Notes under the pieces: generated by a model
Told to the model about the DNA's origin: nothing
Database searches by the model: none
The model's input: the letters and a program-made list of their open reading frames with translations, nothing else
DNA from: PALSA-555 sp963731625
Lineage (GTDB): Bacteria > Actinomycetota > Acidimicrobiia > IMCC26256 > PALSA-555
Direction of reading: 5' to 3'
Length of the DNA stretch: 64,000 bases
Assembly: GCA_963731625.1 (NCBI GenBank)
Contig: CAVSWH010000001.1
Location: 1,240,001 to 1,304,000, forward strand
Translations under genes and position numbers: made by a program
Part shown: positions 35,626-42,974 of the stretch, in pieces
Numbering within the stretch: position 1 is the first letter of the stretch
Layout: each line of letters starts with the position of its first letter

Positions 35626-35718
35626 GTGAGCAAGCGTGTCATCGCCCGCGTCGCTCTCATCGGCTCGAGCATCGCTGCGGTTGTGCTAGCCGGGGGAGCA
35701 GGCCGGACCTGGAAGTAA
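35626..35718 (+). CDS. 30-residue hydrophobic mini-protein or leader peptide
   Basis: A GTG start 7 to 8 bases after a strong AGGAGG-type Shine-Dalgarno gives VSKRVIARVALIGSSIAAVV then LAGGAGRTWK and TAA. It has a basic N-terminus and a single hydrophobic core of about 16 residues, like a signal anchor. It ends 58 bp before the HD-domain gene, with a GC hairpin in between. It could be a small membrane protein, or a leader peptide whose translation affects the downstream gene. I do not know the family. Confidence 0.45.
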   Translation: MSKRVIARVALIGSSIAAVVLAGGAGRTWK

Positions 35719-35742
35719 AGACCGAGACCCACACCGAAGTTC

Positions 35743-35764
35743 CCCCGGGATCCTGCCCCCGGGG
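35743..35764 (+). terminator. GC hairpin between the mini-ORF and the HD-domain gene
   Basis: Arms CCCCGGG and CCCGGGG with an 8-base loop. There is no T tract. It could be a weak terminator or attenuator; its place just before the HD-domain gene makes partial read-through plausible. Confidence 0.35.
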
Positions 35765-35776
35765 CCCGGACACCAC

Positions 35777-37105
35777 ATGATGGACGACCCCGCGTACTCC
35801 CGGGCGCTCGACGCCTGGTGCAGCGCCGTCGCCACCGTCGCGGTGGGCCTGGCCGTCGTATTCGCCCTCGACGGCGAGCACGCCGCGGTCGGCCCGCTCC
35901 TGCTCCTCGCCGCGCTCTGCGTCTTCGCCGAGCACATCATCGTCCGCCTGCCGAACGGGTCGTCGGTGTCCGCGTCGGTGATGATCTCGCTCGCCGCGGT
36001 GTTCGTGTTCCGTGACAGCGCGCCCCTCCTCGGCCCGCTGCTCGTCGGGATGGCCGGCGGGATCTACTGGCCGCACCTCCGGACCCGCGACTGGCGGCGC
36101 GTGGCGTTCAACGTCGGCGCGCTCGGGCTCGCCTCCCTCGCGGCGGCGGGCGCGTTCACGCTCGTCGCCCAGTCGGCACACAGCGTCCTCCAGGAGCTGC
36201 TCGGCGCGGTCGCCGCCGCCGTCGCCTACTGGCTGGTCGACGTGGCCCTGCTCGGCGTGACGATGCGCCTCCGCGACGGCGGGACGCTCCGCGGGCAGGT
36301 CGTCGACCTGTGGGGATTCGCCGACTTCGAGATCGTCGTCTTCGCCGTGCTCGGCGTGTTCCTCGGCCGGCTCTACGAGGCCCACGGCGTGCTCATCGTC
36401 GCGCTCTTCATCACCCCGATCCTCGCCGCCCGCCAGGCGTTCGCCTCCTACGTGGCGGTGAACGAGCAGCACGAGGCGACCCTCGCCGTGCTCGTCCAGG
36501 CCCTCGAGGCAAAGGACCCCTACACGGGCGGCCACGTCGCCCGGGTCGCCCGCTTCGCCCGCTACATCGGCACCGAGCTCGGGTTCTCGCCGGCCCGGCT
36601 GCGACGCCTCCACGACGCCGCGCTCATGCACGACATCGGCAAGCTCACCGTGTCGAACCGGCTGCTGAACAAGCCGGGGCGCCTGACCCCCACGGAGTAC
36701 CAGCAGGTGCGCAAGCACGAGGACATCAGCGTCCAGCTCGTGCGACGCATCGAGGTGCTCGCGCCCTGCGCGGCGGCGATCGACGGCGAGATGCACGGCG
36801 TGCAGGCGCCCCTCGAGAGCCGGATCATCCACGTCGCCGACGCCTTCGACGCCATGACGTCGACGCGGGCCTACCGCCAGGCGATGTCGCAGGAGACGGC
36901 CATCGGGGAGCTGCACGCCAACAGCGGGCACCAGTTCGACGCCGCCTGCATCACCGCGCTGGTGCGGGTGCTCGACCGGCGCGGGGAGCGGTACGGCGCA
37001 GGCGTCGAGCTCGAGGCGGCCGTCCGCCAGTACAAGGTCCTGCCGCCGGTCGTCGGGGTCGGCTCGGCGGGGCTCGGCGACCTCGCGCCGGAGCCGTCGC
37101 CCTAG
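35777..37105 (+). CDS. Membrane HD-domain phosphohydrolase lacking the GYP motif
   Basis: A 442-residue protein. Residues 1-225 carry about six to seven membrane helices in a sensor-like array. The C-terminal half is an HD domain: GGHVARVARFARYIGTEL, DAALMHDIGKLTVSNRLLN with the HD pair, KHEDISVQLVRRIEVL and ESRIIHVADAFDAMTSTRAY. HD-GYP enzymes have HHER-x-DG-x-GYP before the ARIIxVAD helix; here this stretch is only AAAIDGEMHGVQAPL, so the GYP motif is lost. It may act on something other than cyclic di-GMP or be a regulatory relic. A GTG or other start is possible; the ATG is used. Confidence 0.75.
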   Translation: MMDDPAYSRALDAWCSAVATVAVGLAVVFALDGEHAAVGPLLLLAALCVFAEHIIVRLPNGSSVSASVMISLAAVFVFRDSAPLLGPLLVGMAGGIYWPHLRTRDWRRVAFNVGALGLASLAAAGAFTLVAQSAHSVLQELLGAVAAAVAYWLVDVALLGVTMRLRDGGTLRGQVVDLWGFADFEIVVFAVLGVFLGRLYEAHGVLIVALFITPILAARQAFASYVAVNEQHEATLAVLVQALEAKDPYTGGHVARVARFARYIGTELGFSPARLRRLHDAALMHDIGKLTVSNRLLNKPGRLTPTEYQQVRKHEDISVQLVRRIEVLAPCAAAIDGEMHGVQAPLESRIIHVADAFDAMTSTRAYRQAMSQETAIGELHANSGHQFDAACITALVRVLDRRGERYGAGVELEAAVRQYKVLPPVVGVGSAGLGDLAPEPSP

Positions 37106-37142
37106 CCGTAGCCGCTCGGAGGGCGCGCGCGAGACTCCCGGC

Positions 37143-37811
37143 GTGGGCCGCATCGAGACGCTGACGGCCCGGACCGGCGGCGCGGCCGAGATGGTCACGC
37201 CGGCGAGCGCGTGGGCCGCCGCCGCGATCGTGACGGACCGATTCGGTGCCGGCGCGGCGCGGGGCCGGCCCGCGGCACAGATCGTCAACTGGGTCCGGCT
37301 GGGCTTCGTGTCACGGGCCATCACGAACCGGGACCGCACCGCAGTGGTCGGGGTCGGCGGGCCACGCCCCGGGGTCGTCGCCGTGGCCGCGCTCGGCGCC
37401 GGATGGCTCGCGCCGCGGCTGCCCCGCTGGGTCGTGCTCGCGGCACTCGCCGGGGTGGTCGGCTTCGGGATCCGGAAGGGGCGGCTCCAGCGCCTGGCGT
37501 GGATCACCCAGACGCTGCGGCGTGAGGCACCCGACGCCATCCTCGTCGGCGAGTTCGCGGCCCGCCAGCCCGGCGCCGGGGTGGCGTTCGCCGAGGACGT
37601 GCTGCACGCGATCGGCGCGCAGGCGACGCTGGCGCTCACGGTGCAGGGCGGCGCGTACGACCGCCACACCCGGTCCCTCGAGCGGCTCTACGAGCGGCGC
37701 CTCGGCTTCGAGGTCCTCGACCGCCAGGTGATCGCCGGGGACGACGTCGTGCTCATGGTGCGCCGCGCCCCCGTCCCGGAGCCGCCCCCGCCGCTGCGCG
37801 CCGTCGGGTAG
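37143..37811 (+). CDS. Hypothetical protein with a hydrophobic centre
   Basis: A 222-residue protein from a GTG. Residues about 60-120 include a hydrophobic stretch (PGVVAVAALGAGWLAPRLPR, then VVLAALAGVVGFGI) followed by a basic segment. The C-terminal third (REAPDAILVGEFAARQPGAG, LERLYERRLGFEVLDRQV) has alternating strands and helices that faintly resemble an acetyltransferase (GNAT) fold, but no acetyl-CoA motif is clear. It lies 37 bp after the HD-domain gene on the same strand. The function is unknown. Confidence 0.5.
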   Translation: MGRIETLTARTGGAAEMVTPASAWAAAAIVTDRFGAGAARGRPAAQIVNWVRLGFVSRAITNRDRTAVVGVGGPRPGVVAVAALGAGWLAPRLPRWVVLAALAGVVGFGIRKGRLQRLAWITQTLRREAPDAILVGEFAARQPGAGVAFAEDVLHAIGAQATLALTVQGGAYDRHTRSLERLYERRLGFEVLDRQVIAGDDVVLMVRRAPVPEPPPPLRAVG

Positions 37812-37812
37812 G

Positions 37813-38973
37813 TCAGCAGGTCGACGGGGCGGGCCGGCCGGCGACCCGGTCGGCCATCCACGCGGCGACATCGTTCACCGACGCGTCCCGGGCACCGACA
37901 TGGTCCTCGCCCGGATAGATGCGGTAGTCGACGCGGTCCCCGAGGGCGCAGGCCCGCGCCACGAACGCGTCGGTCTCCGCCTTCGGCACGAGCGCGTCCT
38001 GATCGCCCTGGACGACGAACAGCGGCGCGGGCGTCGCCACGTTGCCCGCACGGTCGTCGAGGAGCACCGACGCGACGCCGGGCACGTCGACGGGATTCTC
38101 GAGGACGACCTGGCTCGGGGGGAACTGGGCGTAGTAGTCGACGAGGTCGTCGCTGCAGAGCCGGTCGACGACGCCGAGGTTCGCGAGGGTCTGGGGCGTG
38201 AGGATCGCCGACAGGTCGATCGGATAGGTGGTGTGCAGCCCGACGGCGGCCATGACCAGGTAGCCGACGAGCGGCGCGGCCCCGCTCGCCACGGGCAGCA
38301 GGTCGCTCAGATCCGAGACCGGCGCGACGGCGGTGACCCCGAGGACGTGCAGGTCCGGCGCGTACGTCGGGGCGATCTGACCGGCGAAGAGCGCGGCCTG
38401 CCCACCCTGGGAGTGGCCGTAGACGAGGGTGGTGGCGCTCGCGCCGGCACCGGGGAGCTGCGCGGCGGCGCGGACGATGTCGAGGACGCCGCGACCCTCG
38501 CTCTCCCCGACCAGGTACGGGTGCTCGCCGGGTGTGCCGAGACCCTCGTAGTCGCTGGCCGCGACGACGTACCCGGCCTTCAGGAACTGGTGGATGCCGG
38601 TGATGCGGTAGGTGCTGTCGATGGCCTGTGACGGCGCGCACATGTCGGCGAGCCCGTGCGTGCCGTGCGCCCACGTGACGACCGGTCGACCGCCGGGCGG
38701 CGGCTTCGATGTCGGGGCGACGATGACGCCGGAGACCTCGATGTCGCGCCCGTCGAGGGCACGGGAGTGGTAGAGGACCCTCCAGGCACGCGACCCCGCC
38801 GGCGCGATGACGGGGGTCGCCGAGATGAGCTCGCCCGGCTTCCCAGTCCGAAGCCGCGGCGGGGAGGAGGCGCCGCTGCCCGACGGCGTGGCCCCGGCGA
38901 GCGGTGCCCCGATGACGACGAGCGCGGCGGCGATGAGCAGCGAGGCCCCGCGGGCCCATCCGTGCTCACGCAT
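37813..38973 (-). CDS. Secreted lipase family protein (LIP/PF03583-like)
   Basis: A 386-residue protein with a Sec signal peptide right after the ATG (MREHGWARGASLLIAAALVV, then IGAPLAGATP). The alpha/beta hydrolase core has TWAHGTHGLADMCAPS, the nucleophile elbow YGHSQGGQAALFAGQ, an acid in VVQGDQDALVPKAET and the histidine in PGEDHVGARDAS. The layout matches secretory lipases of fungi and actinobacteria. A GGGGAG ribosome-binding site precedes the chosen ATG; the longer start 14 codons upstream would put residues before the signal peptide. It is convergent with the unknown gene, one base away. Confidence 0.8.
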   Translation of the reverse strand: MREHGWARGASLLIAAALVVIGAPLAGATPSGSGASSPPRLRTGKPGELISATPVIAPAGSRAWRVLYHSRALDGRDIEVSGVIVAPTSKPPPGGRPVVTWAHGTHGLADMCAPSQAIDSTYRITGIHQFLKAGYVVAASDYEGLGTPGEHPYLVGESEGRGVLDIVRAAAQLPGAGASATTLVYGHSQGGQAALFAGQIAPTYAPDLHVLGVTAVAPVSDLSDLLPVASGAAPLVGYLVMAAVGLHTTYPIDLSAILTPQTLANLGVVDRLCSDDLVDYYAQFPPSQVVLENPVDVPGVASVLLDDRAGNVATPAPLFVVQGDQDALVPKAETDAFVARACALGDRVDYRIYPGEDHVGARDASVNDVAAWMADRVAGRPAPSTC

Positions 38974-39129
38974 CACCGTGTCTCCCCGCCGTGGGCGCCC
39001 CGCCCTCGGTTGCATCGACGCGGGCGTCCGCCGCCTTGATCCTGCGGCCGCGTCGGCGGCGACCCACCGGGGCGACGGTAGAGCAGCGGCGCGCCTGCGG
39101 CGGGGACAGCACCGGCGATACTCGCCGTC

Positions 39130-39915
39130 GTGGGGTCGGCGCCGTCACGCAGCTTCGACCGGGCGGCGTCGTACTACGACGCCACCCGTGGGCTGCCGGC
39201 GGCCGCGGCGGCGGAGATGACCGCGCTGCTCGCCGCCGAGCTGACCGGCCGCGGCGCGTGCCTCGAGATCGGCGTCGGCACCGGCCGGATCGCGCTGGGC
39301 CTGCACCGGGCGGGCGTGCCCATGACGGGGGTCGACCTGTCGCGACCGATGATGGCCGTGCTCGTGGAGAAGGCCGGCGGTCGGGCGCCGTTCCCGCTGG
39401 CGCAGGCCGACGCCACGGCGCTGCCGTTCCCGGCGCGCCGCTTCGACGCCGCGGTCGCGTCGCACGTCTTCCATCTCATCCCGGCGTGGGACACGGCCCT
39501 AGCCGAGCTCGTGCGCGTGCTGGCCCGCCGCGGGCGGGTGCTGGTGGACCGGGGCGGACGCAACCACGGGTCGTTGCCGCGCGCCGTGCGCGCCCGGTTC
39601 CGCGCCGAGCTCGGTGAGAGCGGCGGACATCCCGGGGTGGACCACGCCAGCCACGACCTCGACGAGGCGCTGCGCAAGCTCGGTGCGAGGGCGCGCCCCC
39701 TCGCGCCGGTCCGCACCTCGTGGACCACGACGCTCGCCGCGTTGATCGACGGCCTCGAGGCGGGCCAGTGGTCGTGGACGTGGAGCGTCCCGCCCGAGGC
39801 GCTGCGCCGCGCCGCGACCCGCACGCGCGCCTGGGCGCTCGAGACGCACGGCTCGCTCGACAGCCCGGTCGTGGTCGACGCCGAGGTGCGCTGGGTCGCG
39901 TACGACCTGCCGTGA
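39130..39915 (+). CDS. Class I SAM-dependent methyltransferase
   Basis: A 261-residue enzyme with motif I LEIGVGTGRIALGLHRAG, the second glycine strand MTGVDLSRPMMAVLVEK, DATALPFPARRFDAAVASHV and the post-motif region ELVRVLARRGRVLVDRGGR. This is the UbiE/COQ5-like class I fold. A GTG start is chosen. The substrate is unknown; no biosynthetic partner is next to it. Its stop abuts that of the convergent L,D-transpeptidase gene. Confidence 0.85.
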   Translation: MGSAPSRSFDRAASYYDATRGLPAAAAAEMTALLAAELTGRGACLEIGVGTGRIALGLHRAGVPMTGVDLSRPMMAVLVEKAGGRAPFPLAQADATALPFPARRFDAAVASHVFHLIPAWDTALAELVRVLARRGRVLVDRGGRNHGSLPRAVRARFRAELGESGGHPGVDHASHDLDEALRKLGARARPLAPVRTSWTTTLAALIDGLEAGQWSWTWSVPPEALRRAATRTRAWALETHGSLDSPVVVDAEVRWVAYDLP

Positions 39916-40647
39916 TTAGGCGAGGATCGTGACCGGCGTGCCGAGCGGCAGCAGGTGCGCCAGCATCGTGATGTTGTCGTTGCTGAGCCGGATGCAGCCT
40001 GAGCTCACGTCCTGGCCGAGCAGTTGCGGCTGGTTCGTCCCGTGCAGCCCGATGATGGCGTCGCCGCCCTCGAACGTTGTGAGCACGTTCGAGTAGCCCG
40101 ACAGCGAGTACGCGAACGGGCCGTACGCACCGTTCGGGTCGGGCGTCTTGAACAGCTGCGTGAGGTAATACACGCCGCCCGGCGTCGGCGTGTTCGCCTT
40201 GCCGACGGCGACGGCCGCGTGGAGCACGAGCTTCTTGCCGTTCGTCACGGTGATCTCGTGGTCGTGGAGGACCACGCTGACGCGGTACGTGTCGTTGGCG
40301 AGGACGACGTCGGTGCCGTGGATCCAGCCCGTCGCGCCGTTCGGTCGCACGGGAAGGAGCACCTGCAGCCAGCCGTCCGGGCGGACCGCGTCGACGAGCA
40401 GCACGACCTGCCCGTGGTACTGGTTCGGGTTGGCGAGCGTCTGCGCCGGCGCTCCGTCGCCGGGATGGGCGTACACGGCCAGGCTCGGGACGGTGACCGA
40501 CGCCACGATCGCGGGCGGCGGCACCGGCAGCCGGCGCGGGGCGGGCGTGGCCGCGGCGACCCCCGGCAGCGCGACGACGACGCCGAGCGCCATGGCGACG
40601 AGCGCCGCCACCCACCGACGGTGACGCCCCTCCGGCACGGGGGCCAC
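39916..40647 (-). CDS. Secreted L,D-transpeptidase (YkuD domain)
   Basis: A 243-residue exported protein. A hydrophobic signal region (residues about 14-35, AALVAMALGVVVALPGVAAA) precedes a small N-terminal domain and the YkuD catalytic domain, which has IIGLHGTNQPQL then GQDVSSGCIRLSNDNI; the cysteine in SSGC is the nucleophile. These enzymes cross-link peptidoglycan by 3-3 bonds, consistent with an actinobacterial wall. Of several GTG starts, the one giving VAPVPEGRHRRW is preferred because it follows the end of the neighbouring secreted protein gene. Confidence 0.85.
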   Translation of the reverse strand: MAPVPEGRHRRWVAALVAMALGVVVALPGVAAATPAPRRLPVPPPAIVASVTVPSLAVYAHPGDGAPAQTLANPNQYHGQVVLLVDAVRPDGWLQVLLPVRPNGATGWIHGTDVVLANDTYRVSVVLHDHEITVTNGKKLVLHAAVAVGKANTPTPGGVYYLTQLFKTPDPNGAYGPFAYSLSGYSNVLTTFEGGDAIIGLHGTNQPQLLGQDVSSGCIRLSNDNITMLAHLLPLGTPVTILA

Positions 40648-40688
40648 CGTCAGTCCGGTGACGGCAGGGTGGTCGGTGAGCCGGCCGC

Positions 40689-41321
40689 TCACCCGGTGAG
40701 CGTCGGCATCGCGCTCGTGACGCTGGCCGCGCTGGCGCTCGCCGCACCCACGAGCGAGAGCCCGCAGTCCGACTCGCTCAGCACGATGTCGGTCGGCAAC
40801 GGCGGGTTCGTCGTCACCTCGAGCGCGCGGACCCGCAGCCCGCTGGCCGAGCTCGACTGCCCGTTCAGGGTCACGGCCCCGAGGCCCGGGACCCCGATCG
40901 ACGTGTTCGGGGCAGGGTTCACGCCGACGGGCGTGCCGGCCACGGTGGCGCCGACCAGCGTCGAGTTCCCGACGGTGCCCGCCGGGCTCGCGCTGCATGT
41001 GCTCCCGACGGCGACAGCCGACACGAAGCTGGGCACGTTGGCGTTGGCCGCCGTCGCCGTGCTGTTCGCGCTCGTGCTCGAACCGCTCGCGGACACGCTG
41101 AGCACCGAGGCGAGGCCCCCGGGCACGCTGACCGTCGAGGCGGAGCCGCCCGGCGGGAAGTTCACCAACGGCGTGGGCGGCACCGTGACCACGTTGCCGA
41201 GGATCGAGACCTGCAGGCCCGAGCCGCTGCTGCCGGGCTGGGCGCCGGCGGTGCCGCTCAGCCCGACGGCGAGCGCGGCGGCCGCGGCGAGTGCGATTCC
41301 TAATCGGATGGTCGTACGCAA
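40689..41321 (-). CDS. Secreted Ser/Gly/Val-rich protein (choice-of-anchor-like)
   Basis: A 210-residue exported protein with a clear signal peptide (MRTTIRLGIALAAAAALAVG, LSGTAGAQP). The mature part is rich in Ser, Val, Thr, Ala and Gly with strand-like repeats (GGSASTVSVPGGLASVLSVS) and two conserved-looking cysteines (VGSTCSASPA, SESDCGLSL) likely forming one disulfide bond. This style resembles actinobacterial choice-of-anchor surface proteins. The function is unknown. It lies upstream of the L,D-transpeptidase gene on the same strand, so a cell-surface link is plausible. Confidence 0.6.
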   Translation of the reverse strand: MRTTIRLGIALAAAAALAVGLSGTAGAQPGSSGSGLQVSILGNVVTVPPTPLVNFPPGGSASTVSVPGGLASVLSVSASGSSTSANSTATAANANVPSFVSAVAVGSTCSASPAGTVGNSTLVGATVAGTPVGVNPAPNTSIGVPGLGAVTLNGQSSSASGLRVRALEVTTNPPLPTDIVLSESDCGLSLVGAASASAASVTSAMPTLTG

Positions 41322-41436
41322 AGGGTCCTCCTCGACGGGCGGTGGTCTGGAGGGTCCCGGCGTGGCGCCAGGACGCTGGGTTCTTACTCGTCGGTAGGAA
41401 CGGGCGACCCGTCCCGAAATGTCACCGGACGCGCGA

Positions 41437-42807
41437 TTAGGGGATCGGCAGGTGACCCAGGGTGGCGGGCGGCAGGCTGATGGGCGGCAGCGGGCTCGGC
41501 CGGCCGAGCTCGCCGGACAGGGTGCTCGTGATCCCGCCGAGCGGACCGGCGAGGACGGGGGGCACGGTCGTCGGGACGACCGGCACCGACGGCGGCGGGG
41601 CCGTGGTCGGGCTCGTCGGCCCCGCCGGTGCGGGCTGCGCCGCGGCGCTCACCACGGCCGACGGACGCGGGCTCGGCGCGCCGGGCTTCGGTGGGGCGAC
41701 GGCGACGATGGCGCCCCCGATTGTGATCGCGCCGATGCCGGCGATCGCCCCGCCGGCGAGACCCGGCGTGATCCCCGCGATGACGGCGTTGCTGGCGACC
41801 GCGGCGGTGCGGGGGAGGACGCCGACGAGGGGCAGGTCGGCGAGGCAGGCGAGCACGCCACCGGTCCAGCGCAGCCGACCGACCGAGATGTCGAGGAACG
41901 AGCGGACGACGCCGGGGTCGAAGTGCCGGCGCGAATCGCGCACGAGCTCGGTGCGGGCGTCGCGCACGCTCATCGCCTTCTTGTAGGAGCGGACCGCGGT
42001 CATCGTCTCGAACGCGTCGGTCACCGCGACGATGCGCCCGGCGAGCGCGATGTCGTCGCCGGCGAGGCCGTGGGGATAGCCCGACCCGTCGAAGCGCTCG
42101 TGGTGCTGGTCGATCGCGTGGCGCCACTCGCCGAGCCACGAGGCGAGCGGCTCCGCGATCCGCGCGCCCTCCGCCGGGTGGGTGCGGATGACCTCCATCC
42201 CGGCCGGGCTCGGACGTCCGGGGTCGTTGAGCAGCCGGGCCGGCACCGTCAGCTTGCCGATGTCGTGGAGCAGCGCGGCCCAGCGGAGTCGGTCACGGTC
42301 CTCGGGCGAGAGGCGGCGCTCCTCCGCCATGAGGTCGGTCAGGGCCTGGACCCGCTCGGAGTGGCCACGCGTCCGTCGGTCGTGGCTGCCGAGCGCCACG
42401 ATGAGCGTGATCGCCGTCTCGGCCTGCTGCGTGGCGCCGCCGGTCGCGCCCACCTTCGCCTGCTCCTGCGCCCACGCCTGGAGCCGACGGGGATTGGCGG
42501 CCCGCAGCGCGAGGGCGAAGCGGGAGGGCGCCCGGTCCGGGAACACCAGCGAGAGGCGCAGCAGGACGGCCAGCGGGAGCAGCCGCGCCGCCAAGCGCTG
42601 AATGAGGAAGTAGGCCGCGGCCGTCGCGGCGAAGACCCCGCCCAGCCAGCCCAGATGGCCGGGGACACCGGTCGGGTGGGGCAGCAGCTGGCTCACCGCG
42701 AACCCGGCGGCGGCGCTCGCCACGACCGGCACCAAGAACGCGACGATGCGCACTGCCCCGGCGATCAGGCGGCGCTGGGGCCAACGGTTCGGCTCGGACT
42801 TGGCCAT
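41437..42807 (-). CDS. Membrane HD-GYP phosphodiesterase with proline-rich tail
   Basis: A 456-residue protein. It has two to three membrane helices in residues about 15-85, a linker, then a full HD-GYP domain: RTRGHSERVQALTDLMAEER, LRWAALLHDIGKLTVPARLL, HPAEGARIAEPLAS, DQHHERFDGSGYPHGLAGDD and GRIVAVTDAFETMTAVRSYK. It would break down cyclic di-GMP. The C-terminal about 110 residues are glycine/proline/serine-rich (APAGPTSPTTAPPPSVPVVP), probably disordered and possibly outside after a further hydrophobic segment. The ATG giving MAKSEPNRW is used; an upstream TTG is possible. Confidence 0.8.
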   Translation of the reverse strand: MAKSEPNRWPQRRLIAGAVRIVAFLVPVVASAAAGFAVSQLLPHPTGVPGHLGWLGGVFAATAAAYFLIQRLAARLLPLAVLLRLSLVFPDRAPSRFALALRAANPRRLQAWAQEQAKVGATGGATQQAETAITLIVALGSHDRRTRGHSERVQALTDLMAEERRLSPEDRDRLRWAALLHDIGKLTVPARLLNDPGRPSPAGMEVIRTHPAEGARIAEPLASWLGEWRHAIDQHHERFDGSGYPHGLAGDDIALAGRIVAVTDAFETMTAVRSYKKAMSVRDARTELVRDSRRHFDPGVVRSFLDISVGRLRWTGGVLACLADLPLVGVLPRTAAVASNAVIAGITPGLAGGAIAGIGAITIGGAIVAVAPPKPGAPSPRPSAVVSAAAQPAPAGPTSPTTAPPPSVPVVPTTVPPVLAGPLGGITSTLSGELGRPSPLPPISLPPATLGHLPIP

Positions 42808-42974
42808 CACACTGCTTCGCTGCCAGCCCTGCCCGATACCACTCAACGTGGTGAATCACCACGGAGAGTAGCCGGGCCAGGGGCGTGCTCTCCACTCGAA
42901 CATCGGCAGGTGATGCGGGTCCTGTACCCCGTGGGTTCAGCGGACGGCCGGGGCGGTCATGCCAACGTGGGGCC

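Noticed and set aside
35657..37669. Long antisense frame (about 670 codons) opposite the HD-domain gene
   Set aside because: Low-complexity R/A/G/E/V composition typical of shadow frames at high GC, no domain, and a clear gene on the other strand.
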